Below, piece by piece: positions 16,049-25,961 of a DNA stretch of 64,000 nt (positions are counted from its first letter, which is position 1; every line of letters starts with the position of its first letter). The DNA lies in assembly GCF_050315115.1 (NCBI RefSeq), contig NZ_JBNPOJ010000006.1, positions 47,393 to 111,392 of the forward strand, in the 5' to 3' direction. Position numbers and translations under genes: made by a program. This stretch comes from Peptoniphilus_A sp022767005. Its GTDB lineage: Bacteria > Bacillota > Clostridia > Tissierellales > Peptoniphilaceae. The notes beneath the pieces were generated by a model, which worked only from the letters and a program-made list of their open reading frames with translations, had not been told where the DNA came from and did not search any database.

Positions 16049-17794
16049 TTATTCTAATCTGCCACCCTTTGTGTATAGGTTGTAATAATAACCCTTCTTT
16101 TCCATAAGTTCGCTATGCTTTCCTCTTTCCACGATACCGTCCTTTGTCATTACAATAATCAAATCTGCATTTTGTACAGTTGTAAGTCTGTGGGCAATGG
16201 TAATAGTTGTCCTTCCCTTTGAAAGTTTTTCAATAGAATCCTGCACGACAATTTCACTTTTGTTGTCAAGAGCTGAAGTTGCTTCATCTAAAATTAAAAT
16301 TGGTGGGTTTTTTAAAAAAACTCTAGCAATGGAAATTCTCTGTTTTTGCCCTCCAGATAATTTTACTCCTCGTTCACCTACATAAGTGTCAAAACCATCT
16401 GGTAAATTTCTTATGAATTCATAAGCTCCAGCCAGCTTTGTAGCTTCAATAATTTCTTTATCACTTGCATCACTTTTTCCATAGCCAATATTGTCCTTTA
16501 CTGTCCCAGAAAATAAATATACATCTTGTTGAACTATGCCAATATTTTCTCTTAGCGATTTAATCTTTATGTCTCGCACGTCAATTCCATCTACTGTAAC
16601 AGAACCGCTGTCCACGTCGTAAAATCTTGGAATCAAATTGCAAATTGTAGTCTTGCCTGCTCCGCTTGGTCCTACTATTGCAAGCTTTTCGCCAGGAATA
16701 ATATCCACGCTAAAATTATTTAGGACCTTTTCTTCGCTCTTTCCGTAACTAAAGTCCACATTATTAAAGGAAATTTCTCCCCTTACATTTTTTATTTCAA
16801 TTGCATTCTCTTTGTCTTTTATATCTGATTCGACAGACATAATTTCTGCAAATCTCTCAATGCCAGTCATTCCCTTTTGAAACTGCTCTGTAAATTCAAT
16901 AATTCTTCTGACAGTTGCAAGAAGTGACTGAATAAACATTACATAGACTATTAAATCTTCTGGACCAATTTCCCTTTTCATGAGGAAATATCCGCCACTT
17001 GCAATTAAAATGAGATACATTAAACCGTCAAAAATTCTATTGATTGTATTAAAACCAGCCATTGACTTGTAGTATCTCTTTTTTATCCCTAAAAACTTAT
17101 TGTTCTCATGGGTAAATTTTTCGCTTTCCACATCTTCATTGGCAAAGGACTTTACAACTTTTATCCCTAGTAGAGAATCTTCGATTGCAGAATTTAGATT
17201 ACCAATATGCACTCTTTGATCCTTTTGTGCCTCTCGCATTTTATTCCTAAAATGTCCAGAAAAATAAATCATTAGCGGAATCATAATATAAATTAAAAGT
17301 GTCATTTTTACATTAATATTAAGAAGTATTATTAATGAAATAATAATTTTTAACACGCCGATAAAATATTCTTCAGGACAGTGATGTGCAAACTCCGTTA
17401 TGTCAAAGAGATCATTGGTAATACGCGACATAATTACACCTACTTTAGTCTCGTTGTAAAAAGTGTCGGAAAGACCTTGAAGATGATAATAAAGATCCCT
17501 TCTCATGTCTGTTTCTATGCGTGCACCCATTATGTGACCAATGCTCGTCATAAAATACTGTGCAATTACTTCAATAATCTTTATGACAAAATATATTAAT
17601 GAAAGCTTTAGCACAAATTCAAAGGTAATTGATGACAAGTCTTTCATCCCAAGATTTGTTAGTTTGCGGAGAATTAGTGGCAAAATCATTTCACTTGCAG
17701 TGGTAAGTCCCGCACAAAATAAATCTAAGAAAAGTGTAAACCTGTATTTATAAAAATAGGGCAAAACTTTTTTTATTAAATTTCTATTTTTCAT
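16049..17794 (-). CDS. ABC exporter, fused permease and ATPase (multidrug/lipid type)
   Basis: 581-residue half-transporter: six membrane spans in the first ~310 residues and one ATPase domain after. Walker A is VGPSGAGKTTICNL, the signature is LSGGQKQRISIARVFL, Walker B is PILILDEATSALD, and the H-loop is IAHRL. It should work as a homodimer, like BmrA, MsbA or Sav1866. The start is at ATG 17794 with TCCTCC complement (GGAGGA) ahead. Divergent from murJ. Substrate cannot be told; drugs or lipids are typical. Confidence 0.9.
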   Translation of the reverse strand: MKNRNLIKKVLPYFYKYRFTLFLDLFCAGLTTASEMILPLILRKLTNLGMKDLSSITFEFVLKLSLIYFVIKIIEVIAQYFMTSIGHIMGARIETDMRRDLYYHLQGLSDTFYNETKVGVIMSRITNDLFDITEFAHHCPEEYFIGVLKIIISLIILLNINVKMTLLIYIMIPLMIYFSGHFRNKMREAQKDQRVHIGNLNSAIEDSLLGIKVVKSFANEDVESEKFTHENNKFLGIKKRYYKSMAGFNTINRIFDGLMYLILIASGGYFLMKREIGPEDLIVYVMFIQSLLATVRRIIEFTEQFQKGMTGIERFAEIMSVESDIKDKENAIEIKNVRGEISFNNVDFSYGKSEEKVLNNFSVDIIPGEKLAIVGPSGAGKTTICNLIPRFYDVDSGSVTVDGIDVRDIKIKSLRENIGIVQQDVYLFSGTVKDNIGYGKSDASDKEIIEATKLAGAYEFIRNLPDGFDTYVGERGVKLSGGQKQRISIARVFLKNPPILILDEATSALDNKSEIVVQDSIEKLSKGRTTITIAHRLTTVQNADLIIVMTKDGIVERGKHSELMEKKGYYYNLYTKGGRLE

Positions 17795-17873
17795 TTTTCC
17801 TCCTTATTTAATTATTATAAAACAATAATAACACATAATTAAATTTCTTTAAAATAACAGAAATCTACCTTAC

Positions 17874-17902
17874 TTGACATAAATTTTTAAACAAATTATA
17901 AT
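17874..17902 (+). promoter_or_regulatory. Promoter of murJ
   Basis: Consensus TTGACA (17874-17879), 17-base spacer, TATAAT (17897-17902), about 30 bases ahead of the murJ start. Confidence 0.85.
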
Positions 17903-17931
17903 TTGATAAGACTTATAAAGGAGATAATAAA

Positions 17932-19524
17932 TTGGAAAATAAAGATAACACAGGCTCACGAATTGCAAAGTCAACTCTCGCCATTACAATATTTTTGTTA
18001 ATAGGAAAAGTTTTTGGATTTTTTAGAGAATCACTCACTGCCTATGTATTTGGTGCTGGAACAGAAATGGACGCCTTTTCCCTTGCACAAGCAGCAACAG
18101 CAATGATATCAAGTTTTGTTACTCAAGCGATAGCTACAACATATATACCTTCTGCACAAAAGGCTGAAATGGATCATGGTCCAAGTAGAAAAAATTATTT
18201 TACCAATAATTTATTAATGGTCGCATCCTTAGTTTCCTTTGTATTAATCATTCTTGGAATAGTTTTTCCAAATCAAATTGCGCTATTAACTGCATCACAA
18301 GCTGAACCTGAAACTTATGCAATTGTAGTTAAACTTATACAAGTAGGAATGCCTGTGGTATTATTTTCATCATGGGTTGGAGTAATGGAAGGGTATCTTC
18401 AACATGGTGACAAATTCGCAGCCACTGGTGCCATTGCCATTCCACTAAACTTAACATATATAATTTACTTAGCACTATTTTCTAAACATGTTGGAATAAT
18501 GGGACTAACTATTGCATCAGTTCTTGGCGTACTTGCAGAATTCTTGTTTTTACTACCCAATGCAATAAAAATTGGATATAGACCAAAATTTATTGCTGAC
18601 TTCAAAGATAAATATGTAAGAGAGGCAATCCTCCTAGCCCTACCAGTTTTTGTATCAGTTTCTGTAAATGACATAAACACAATAGTAAATAGAAACTTAG
18701 CATCAGGAATGGGTAAAGGTGCTGCGTCAATTTTATATTATTCAAACAAAATGAATACAATGATAATTGGAATTTTCATAACTGCAATAACTGCCATAGT
18801 CTTTCCAATACTTACAAAAACCTTAGGTTCAGGAGACATGAAACTAGGCAAAAAAGTTATGAATGCTTCAATTAAAACAGTTTTATTTATAACAGTACCA
18901 GCAACTGTTGGACTAATAATTTTAGCAAGACCAATTATAGAAATTGCCTTTGTCCGTGGATCCTTTACTGCAGCAGATGGTATTGCAGCTACATCTACAC
19001 TTAGATGTTACTCCCTATCTTTAATTTCAATTTCTGTAATAAATGTATTAAATAGAATTTATTATTCTATTAAAGATACAAAGACGCCTTTCTACGTAGG
19101 CGTAACCAATGTAATAATAAATGTAGGACTTAACCTTTTAGTCGCAAGACATTATGGAACTAATGGGCTTGCTGCATCAGTTTCCATTGCGACTACAATT
19201 GCACTTTTCATTTCCTTCATACTTCTAAGAAGAAAAATTGGAAATCTTGGAACAAAATCTTACATTAAGGCACTAATAAAAACATTGATGGCTGCTCTTG
19301 TAATGGGACTCGTAACACTATCTTACTTCCCTTACGAAAAATTAATTATGTCCTTTGCACCTAGTTCCCTTCATACTATATTAAGACTAATCCTTTTAAT
19401 GATAATAGTTTTAATTGCAGCTTGCATATACCTATTGTGCCTATATAAATTAGGAGTGCGTGAAGTGCGTGATGTTGTTGGCATAGTAAAAAATAAAATA
19501 GAATCAAGAAAAAAATTAGCATAA
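17932..19524 (+). CDS. murJ: MurJ lipid II flippase (MviN family)
   Basis: 530-residue polytopic membrane protein of the MOP superfamily that flips lipid II across the membrane for peptidoglycan assembly. Recognisable blocks: FGFFRESLTAYVFGAGTEMD (about residues 27-46) and FVTQAIATTYIPS near the N-terminus, ITAIVFPILTK in the middle, and LNRIYYSIKDTKTPFYVGV, the MviN signature. About 14 membrane spans. The start codon is TTG at 17932, 8 bases after AAAGGAGA; no ATG fits. A consensus promoter sits just upstream. Confidence 0.93.
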   Translation: MENKDNTGSRIAKSTLAITIFLLIGKVFGFFRESLTAYVFGAGTEMDAFSLAQAATAMISSFVTQAIATTYIPSAQKAEMDHGPSRKNYFTNNLLMVASLVSFVLIILGIVFPNQIALLTASQAEPETYAIVVKLIQVGMPVVLFSSWVGVMEGYLQHGDKFAATGAIAIPLNLTYIIYLALFSKHVGIMGLTIASVLGVLAEFLFLLPNAIKIGYRPKFIADFKDKYVREAILLALPVFVSVSVNDINTIVNRNLASGMGKGAASILYYSNKMNTMIIGIFITAITAIVFPILTKTLGSGDMKLGKKVMNASIKTVLFITVPATVGLIILARPIIEIAFVRGSFTAADGIAATSTLRCYSLSLISISVINVLNRIYYSIKDTKTPFYVGVTNVIINVGLNLLVARHYGTNGLAASVSIATTIALFISFILLRRKIGNLGTKSYIKALIKTLMAALVMGLVTLSYFPYEKLIMSFAPSSLHTILRLILLMIIVLIAACIYLLCLYKLGVREVRDVVGIVKNKIESRKKLA

Positions 19525-19877
19525 AAATAAAAAGACTTAATATAAAAGGATCTTCAATAGTCAGATATAAAAACTAACATATGGAGATCTTTTTTAATGA
19601 AAAAATATATTTTTCTATTAATCATTTTATATTAGTTGTTTATAAAGAATAATGAATACTTGGCACTAAAGGATAATTATTAATAATTGATTTTCAGAGA
19701 TTTTTTAAGAAATAGTTTAATAACCTAAATTGATGAAAGCCTTTATTTTCTATAAAATAATATAAATTGAAATAATAGATTTTATTTGCTAAATTAGAAT
19801 TAAATAATATTCCGAGAAAATTTTTTGGCAAAATATAAATTATTTTCTCAAAACCTACCATAAGAGAGGTTATTAAT
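19525..19877. other. Gap with a weak terminator-like hairpin
   Basis: Just after murJ, AAAAGGATCT (about 19547) can pair with AGATCTTTTT (about 19583), with a smaller TAGT/ACTA pairing inside and a T-run, so a terminator is plausible. The remaining ~280 bases are AT-rich. The minus strand contains a 68-codon frame with a phrase (ENKGFHQFRLLNYFLKNL) that may be a decayed transposase end, but I cannot name it. Confidence 0.4.
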
Positions 19878-20771
19878 ATGAACATCAATAAAGAACTCAA
19901 AGGTATATTTCAAGCAATATTTTCAGCTATATTGTTTGGATTAATGCCTCTTTTTACTAAAGTTATTTATGGCTTTGGCTCAAATTTTGCTTCGACAGCA
20001 TTTTACAGAACTAGCCTTTCCTTAATTTTAGTTTTAATATTATGTATTTTAGAAGATAAAAGTATCAGAATTAATTTTAAAGAGTTTATTTATTTAATAA
20101 TAGGGTCTATATTTTTTGTCGCCACATCCTTAACTTTATATAGTTCTTACAATTACATATCTTCAGGCGTTGCAACTACTATTCACTTTGCATATCCAAT
20201 AATTATTTTCATCATTAATGCAATTATTTCCAAAAGTCGACCAAATAAAGTCGATATATTTTGCATTTTATCAGTGAGCATTGGATTAGTTTTAATAATA
20301 GATTTAAAAAGTGGACATATAGATTTAAGAGGAATAATTTTAGCTGCTATTTCATCCTTCACTTATTCTTTTTACTCAATATTATTGGAAAGAAGTATTT
20401 TAAGAAACCTAAATTCAATAAGAATTTTATTTTATATAAATTTAATCTCAAGCTTTTTGCTAATTTTCTTTGTTAATATAACAGAAAGGGAAATAATTTT
20501 ATCTTACAACTTATTTCAATGGATGTTTATATTTCTTTATTCTGTTGTCGTTACAGTAGGGGCTACCCTTTTATATCAAAAATCACTTAGAAATATTGGA
20601 GCAACCTACACTTCCATTCTTTCTTGTCTGGAACCTGTAACTAGTGTAGTAGTTGGCATAGTATTATTATCGGAACTACTATTTTTTAAACAAGTCTTGG
20701 CGATTATACTAATACTCTCATCCACGATAATCATCGTTAGAAATCAAATTAAAAAATATAAAATAGATTAA
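19878..20771 (+). CDS. EamA/DMT-family transporter
   Basis: 297-residue drug/metabolite-superfamily carrier with ten hydrophobic segments in two EamA repeats. The N-terminal half begins GIFQAIFSAILFGLMPLFTK and contains YNYISSGVATTIHFAYP. The second half contains ILAAISSFTYSFYSILLERS and TYTSILSCLEPVTSVVVGI, the usual EamA end pattern with the conserved E-P. Preceded by GAGAGG. Monocistronic with its own terminator. Likely exports an amino acid or metabolite; substrate unknown. Confidence 0.9.
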   Translation: MNINKELKGIFQAIFSAILFGLMPLFTKVIYGFGSNFASTAFYRTSLSLILVLILCILEDKSIRINFKEFIYLIIGSIFFVATSLTLYSSYNYISSGVATTIHFAYPIIIFIINAIISKSRPNKVDIFCILSVSIGLVLIIDLKSGHIDLRGIILAAISSFTYSFYSILLERSILRNLNSIRILFYINLISSFLLIFFVNITEREIILSYNLFQWMFIFLYSVVVTVGATLLYQKSLRNIGATYTSILSCLEPVTSVVVGIVLLSELLFFKQVLAIILILSSTIIIVRNQIKKYKID

Positions 20772-20775
20772 AGTA

Positions 20776-20821
20776 AGGCTATTGCAAAATTAATAATTCT
20801 ATTTTGCAACAGCCTCTTTTA
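20776..20821 (+). terminator. Strong terminator after the EamA gene
   Basis: GGCTATTGCAAAAT, loop TAATAATTCT, ATTTTGCAACAGCC (one mismatch), then TCTTTTAT. The stem is 13-14 bp. Confidence 0.88.
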
Positions 20822-20909
20822 TACTTTAATAGATAAAATTGAATCTTTTAAAATCTCTTCAAAATCAAGTACATATCTTGGATAATTTATATAATTAGAT
20901 TTTATACTA

Positions 20910-21121
20910 TTATCCAATTAATTTTAGATACAAATCCAACCCCATGAGTAATACTTTTAACTATTTTTTAGTTAATTTATTTATCATTGCACATAGTCTA
21001 TCGACAAAACTGTTAATGAATTAAAAAGTTCTTAAATCCCATGGAACTTATTTTTCCCCAAATTTTTCTATGGGATTTATTTCTGGAGTATAGGGTGGTA
21101 TATGAATTATTTCTATATCTT
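20910..21121 (-). pseudogene. IS630-family transposase C-terminal remnant
   Basis: Immediately after the restriction-subunit stop, the minus strand reads EDIEIIHIPPYTPEINPIEKFGEK, then a stop, VPWDLRTF, a stop, FINSFVDRLCAMINKLTKK and a stop, all in one frame. The PPYTPEINPIE box is the end of the catalytic region of IS630/Tc1-type transposases (third acid E). Only the last ~70 codons survive, with several stops, so it is dead. It probably marks an insertion beside the restriction-modification operon. Confidence 0.7.
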
Positions 21122-23722
21122 CTAGAATTTTTTGTCCAAAGACTTTTTAAACTCTTCCATCCTATAATCTTTATTAAAAAATGGTAGCCCTATAATTTTA
21201 TACTCATTATCGTCAACATATTTCTTAACAGGGATACCTAGTTCTTCAATTTTTAAAAGAAATTCTTCCTTCCACTTATCTTTTTCTAATAAGTGGCTTC
21301 CCTTAGGTTCAATATAAATTTGTTCTTGCAAATAACCATCTATTCCCTTCTTTTGCAAGAATAGTAAAAAGTCAGGTTCAAATCTTTCTCCTGTATCAAA
21401 TTCATAAATAGCTAATGCTGGTATTCTTTCATTTCTTACTAGATATATTTCATCGTATTTTTGCCTTAAATCTTTTACTATTCCTTTAAAATATTTAACA
21501 AAAGCTTTTTCTTCAGTTGTGCCATAGTTGTCATTATATACATACCAAGGTTCAAAGGCTAAATCCATGCTATCTTCATTTGCAACCATAGCTTGTGATA
21601 TTCCTAATCCATCTCCATGAGGATTGTCTATATATATTTTTTTATCTTTTAATACATCGCGAATGTTTTTAACATAGAATTCTCTTGTACCTTCATACTC
21701 AGTTTTTATTTTTTGAATATATGATGATATATCCTGCAAAATTTTCATAGAGCCATCATACAAATCTTTTGCCCTTATTTTTTCATAGTAACTTTCAATT
21801 TGAAGAGTAATATTTCCTAAATAATTATCACCTTGTAAAAATTCTTTTTTTGACTTGAGGTTTGGAAAATATGATTTTAGAGTTTTAAATTTTAATATTT
21901 CAAAATTTGCCATTGCCCCTTCTGTAATATTTAGAGGTATCTCTTTAAATTTATATTGAAAGATATTGGTCATTCCATTGGTAATAGCTCTTCCTTCATC
22001 AAATAAGCCATATAATACTGAAGTTCCACTTGCTACTTTGTGCTGATATAAGGAATTTTGGATTTTCTTATCTATTTGCGATACTGAATTTCTCGATTTT
22101 TCTCTTCTCTGGTTTGAAAATACATGGCCTTCCTTAAAAAAGTTACTTTCTTTAAATTCATCCTTTAATCTATACTCAATTTCCATAGGAGCATTTGCCA
22201 AAAGACCTGTTTGCTTTAATGCATACCTTAACTCGCTAATATATCTTGAGTCTTGCATTGAATGATATAAAAGAGTTTCTAATATTCTATTTTCATTTGT
22301 AATATCATAATCGTATTTTCTTTTATTTCTAGCTTGACCTTCTTCTATCTTAAATGGACAATATCTGGCACCACGTCCGATTAATTGAGCTTCACTTATA
22401 GTAGTCTTTCCAGGTTTACCCTTGTTTCCATCCCTAGTTTCATAAAGTCTTACAATGTCAAATAGGTTTAAAACATCCCATCCCTCATTAAGCATATCCA
22501 CAGTAAATATTATTCTATATGGATTATCTTTTGCTTCAAGAGAGTTTACAGCAACTTGTTTTTCTTTTTCTTCAGATTCACTTTTTGAATTTAATACTAT
22601 GGAGCTTTCACGAGAAAATCCTAATTTTAAATCTGAAACAAGAGAATTTAAACTTGAATCTTTTTTTAAGAAATACTCTATGGCATTTTGCAAATATTCA
22701 TTATTAGAATCTTTAAATTTAATTATTTCATCTGACTTTAGTTTATTTAATTTCAGATAAAACTCATCATAAAATTCTTTAGATTCTTTAATAGTTTTAG
22801 ATTTCAAAAGGACAACGGGCTTTATATTTTGACCAGCATCACCAAATAAATGTCTACGGTACTCGCTTAAAACTAAGGCAAGTAATGTCCTTGTCCATCT
22901 ATCATAATCGCCTTGCATATTTTTAAAATCTTTAGTGTATCCACTCGCTCTAAATTTAGATAAAGTATAATCATATACTATTTTATCCAAATACTTTTTC
23001 TCTACATTAGGGTCTTTTAAATCAGCAGTGGCAGTAAATTCTAATAAAACATTATCTCTATTCGCTCTAAATAATCTATCAATAGTATATTCCCAAGATT
23101 TAACATTTTCTTCTATATTTGTTTTCTCTACCTTAGTTAATCCTTTTGTAATAGTATTAATATGATGAGATTCATCAGATATTAAAACTATTTTTTCATC
23201 TTCAAAATCTTCAATAGTAGGAGAGTTTTCTCTTGGAATATTCATATCCAAGTGAAGTTTTTGCGTTGATGTAAAACAGATATTAATAGCATTCTTGTCA
23301 TAAAAAGCAAAATTATCGACTTCCTTTATTTCAACTTGTTCTCCCATTAATTCTATATTATTTGCAAATAAATATTTTATAGAGAATGGATTTAAGAAGT
23401 TTTCTTTTGTTTTTTCGATAATATTATTTTGATTTACAAAAAATAGAAATTTCCTATATCCTTTCATGTAAAAATAAAGGATTAATCCTGCCATTATAAT
23501 AGTTTTACCAGAACCAGTTGCCATGTGAAATAGATTATGAATCTGTTTATTCTTAATCAAATCACTTTCAACATAAGTTATAAAATATCTAAAAGCCTCT
23601 TCTTGATAGTCACGGAGCACTATATTTTTGTTGAGGTTAGATTTAATGTATTCAGGAAGTTCTTTTAAAGCTCCTACTTTTTTTAGCACATCTAATTCTT
23701 GATATAAATATTGTTCACTCAT
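21122..23722 (-). CDS. res: Type III restriction enzyme, Res (helicase-nuclease) subunit
   Basis: 866-residue restriction subunit that needs Mod for target recognition and uses ATP hydrolysis for long-range communication before cutting. Superfamily 2 motifs: FHMATGSGKTIIMAGL (Walker A), VLISDESHHI (motif II, DESH), LLEFTATAD (motif III) and IGRGARYCPF (motif VI). The C-terminal PD-(D/E)xK nuclease shows as RFEPDFLLFLQ followed by IYIEPKGSH. I chose the ATG at 23722, behind AAGGAGA, starting MSEQYLYQELD; it overlaps mod by 8 bases. The subunit looks intact. Confidence 0.92.
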   Translation of the reverse strand: MSEQYLYQELDVLKKVGALKELPEYIKSNLNKNIVLRDYQEEAFRYFITYVESDLIKNKQIHNLFHMATGSGKTIIMAGLILYFYMKGYRKFLFFVNQNNIIEKTKENFLNPFSIKYLFANNIELMGEQVEIKEVDNFAFYDKNAINICFTSTQKLHLDMNIPRENSPTIEDFEDEKIVLISDESHHINTITKGLTKVEKTNIEENVKSWEYTIDRLFRANRDNVLLEFTATADLKDPNVEKKYLDKIVYDYTLSKFRASGYTKDFKNMQGDYDRWTRTLLALVLSEYRRHLFGDAGQNIKPVVLLKSKTIKESKEFYDEFYLKLNKLKSDEIIKFKDSNNEYLQNAIEYFLKKDSSLNSLVSDLKLGFSRESSIVLNSKSESEEKEKQVAVNSLEAKDNPYRIIFTVDMLNEGWDVLNLFDIVRLYETRDGNKGKPGKTTISEAQLIGRGARYCPFKIEEGQARNKRKYDYDITNENRILETLLYHSMQDSRYISELRYALKQTGLLANAPMEIEYRLKDEFKESNFFKEGHVFSNQRREKSRNSVSQIDKKIQNSLYQHKVASGTSVLYGLFDEGRAITNGMTNIFQYKFKEIPLNITEGAMANFEILKFKTLKSYFPNLKSKKEFLQGDNYLGNITLQIESYYEKIRAKDLYDGSMKILQDISSYIQKIKTEYEGTREFYVKNIRDVLKDKKIYIDNPHGDGLGISQAMVANEDSMDLAFEPWYVYNDNYGTTEEKAFVKYFKGIVKDLRQKYDEIYLVRNERIPALAIYEFDTGERFEPDFLLFLQKKGIDGYLQEQIYIEPKGSHLLEKDKWKEEFLLKIEELGIPVKKYVDDNEYKIIGLPFFNKDYRMEEFKKSLDKKF

Positions 23723-25742
23723 TATAGTTCTCCTTATAATAAAAGCTTTTAGTGAATTTTTTATCTTCGTCGCAAATATTAAAACTTTCATCTTCTAAGT
23801 CAGATAGATTTACATAAAGTTTATTCTTGTCTAAAAACTCCATAACAAGATTTTTTTGCTTCTCTATTGACAGATTATCAAAATCTTTTTCTGTTCCCTT
23901 TAAATCATTAGGAAGGACTGAAGGTATTAGTTTGCCATTATCAATAGCCTTGTTAAAAACAACTCTTATTTCTTCAGAAGTCTTAGTTTTTTCTAATTCA
24001 GATACAAGACTTTCATTATCTTCTAAAAGTTCACAATAGACAAAAGAACCTCCACCTTGCCAATTTACTGATTTAGAAATGCCTCCTTGTTCTCCTTCAA
24101 TAACTTTTTTAAGACGAGGTGTAGAAACGGTGTTTATATAATCCATTTGTTCAATCCCAATAAATCGGCGATTCATTTTCATGGCAACGGCTGCAGTTGT
24201 TCCTGACCCCAAATGATAATCCATAATCAAATCATTCTCTTCAGTTGTTAGACCTAAAACTCTTTGTATTATTTTTTCTGGCTTCTTACCATTAGAAAAT
24301 TCAACATCTCCCTCTAAAGTTAAATTATTATATAGTATATCATTCCATAAAGTAGTAATCCCTTCTTGATAATATGGTTTATCATCAATGTATCTCACTA
24401 CATCAGATAAAAACATCACCATATTTCTTTTTGCATCTTTATATAATATTTCAATTAATTCACCTTTATTTTTACCTTTTATGGGTCTGTACTCCAATCC
24501 TACGATTGTTTCAGGTAAATTCCTAGTTTTATCTTCAACATACTGTCTTACACTAGATTGAGCATTTGTCGTTCTAAATATCTTATCGCTATACCTTAAA
24601 TAAACCTCATCTTCTGTTAGTCCTAATTCTTTAGCATATGCATTAACCGATTTGCTTTCAAATTCGCTATAACTATAAAAAATATATCCATTTTCTTCTT
24701 TAATTTTTTTCTTACCACCTAATTTTGTAATAATAGAAGTGTACTTCCAGCTTTTGCCACTATCTTTATAATTCTGAATATGTTGATTAAGTGGAATGTT
24801 CCTATAAACTTTATTAAGATTAATTAAATTCTTATCTTTTGCATAAAAGTTTATAAACTCAGTTACATCTTTTAAGCTTTTACCTTCTGCGCTTCCCGAA
24901 ACCCCACCAATTTTAGTCTCTATGGTCACGATATTAATAAAATTCTCTCTTCCAAAAACTTCATCCATAAGTACTTTCAAATAAGCTTGTTCATTATCAT
25001 CACATTGTACAAAAATAACCCCGTCATCTTTTAATAATTCTTTTGCTTTTTCCAATCTATTTTTCATAAAAGTAAGCCAAGTCGACCTATTAAATTTATC
25101 ATTATATTTAAATGAGTCATTGCCTGTATTATAAGGTGGATCAATATAAATACACTTAACTTGTCCTTCATATTTTTCTAAAAGAGAAGATAAAGCAATC
25201 AAATTATTGCCTTTAATAATTAAATTATCGTCCTCATTAAATTCTATATTTTCTTCAACGCCATCAGCAGTATACCTTTTAGCATTTCCTAAAACTTTAG
25301 GGGCAAGGAGTCTATTTACTTGCTCTGGTGCTAGAGTTTCATTGTAAAATATTTCTTGTCTTTTCTGATCTTCTTTAGTCTGACCACCTTCTAAGATGCA
25401 GTCCTTATAGGGCCATACTAAAGATATATCTTGTTTTTGACTTATAAGATTATCGTTTGCATCGACAAGACCTATTTTGTTTTTATATAAGGTATAGGAG
25501 TCTGGAAGAAATTCTTTAGATTCTAAAACCCAAACAAATTTATTTTTATCAAATACATATATATCATCAACTTTAGTAAAAAAGCTATCTTTTAACATTT
25601 CATTATTAAGCAATGCTTTTAGTAAATTTTTATCATTGCTCCTAGCTGCATCAGATACTTTTGTTTTTATAATTTGCTTATCTTCTCCAATGAAGCGCTT
25701 ATCAGAACTAAGCACTTTTTTCAATTCATCTAAAAACTTCAT
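23715..25742 (-). CDS. mod: Type III DNA methyltransferase, Mod subunit
   Basis: 675-residue adenine methyltransferase that also recognises the target site for the Res subunit. Beta-class motif order: IYIDPPYNTGNDSFKYND (motif IV, DPPY) comes before MDYHLGSGTTAAVAMKMNR (motif I, FxGxG type). The region between (about residues 290-480) is the variable target-recognition part. An N-terminal ~150-residue segment precedes the methylase core, as usual for Mod. Its start lies 3 bases after the small HTH gene, so control of modification before restriction is likely. Looks intact; target unknown. Confidence 0.92.
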   Translation of the reverse strand: MKFLDELKKVLSSDKRFIGEDKQIIKTKVSDAARSNDKNLLKALLNNEMLKDSFFTKVDDIYVFDKNKFVWVLESKEFLPDSYTLYKNKIGLVDANDNLISQKQDISLVWPYKDCILEGGQTKEDQKRQEIFYNETLAPEQVNRLLAPKVLGNAKRYTADGVEENIEFNEDDNLIIKGNNLIALSSLLEKYEGQVKCIYIDPPYNTGNDSFKYNDKFNRSTWLTFMKNRLEKAKELLKDDGVIFVQCDDNEQAYLKVLMDEVFGRENFINIVTIETKIGGVSGSAEGKSLKDVTEFINFYAKDKNLINLNKVYRNIPLNQHIQNYKDSGKSWKYTSIITKLGGKKKIKEENGYIFYSYSEFESKSVNAYAKELGLTEDEVYLRYSDKIFRTTNAQSSVRQYVEDKTRNLPETIVGLEYRPIKGKNKGELIEILYKDAKRNMVMFLSDVVRYIDDKPYYQEGITTLWNDILYNNLTLEGDVEFSNGKKPEKIIQRVLGLTTEENDLIMDYHLGSGTTAAVAMKMNRRFIGIEQMDYINTVSTPRLKKVIEGEQGGISKSVNWQGGGSFVYCELLEDNESLVSELEKTKTSEEIRVVFNKAIDNGKLIPSVLPNDLKGTEKDFDNLSIEKQKNLVMEFLDKNKLYVNLSDLEDESFNICDEDKKFTKSFYYKENYNE

Positions 25743-25745
25743 AAC

Positions 25746-25961
25746 CTACCTCACATACTCCATAATGTCTTCAATCCTGCAATCAAGAACATAACATATC
25801 TTTGAAAGTGTTTCTAAGTCAATTCTTTTTACTTTATTATTGCAATAAGAATTAAGTTGTGTTCGTTGTAAATTAGCTTCTTTTTCTAATTTGTTTTTAC
25901 TTATATTTTTTTCTTCTAAAACTTTGTCTATTTTAAAAATAATTTTTCCAAATTCGGACAT
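25746..25961 (-). CDS. Small XRE/Cro-type regulator, likely controls the type III RM operon
   Basis: 71-residue helix-turn-helix protein (LEEKNISKNKLEKEANLQRT, then LETLSKICYVLDCRIEDIMEYV) of the short YozG/Cro-like class. It is the first gene of the operon with mod (3-base spacing) and res. Small HTH proteins in this position act as controllers that time modification and restriction in other RM systems, mostly type II. Type III operons usually lack one, so the role here is inferred from position. Confidence 0.85.
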   Translation of the reverse strand: MSEFGKIIFKIDKVLEEKNISKNKLEKEANLQRTQLNSYCNNKVKRIDLETLSKICYVLDCRIEDIMEYVR

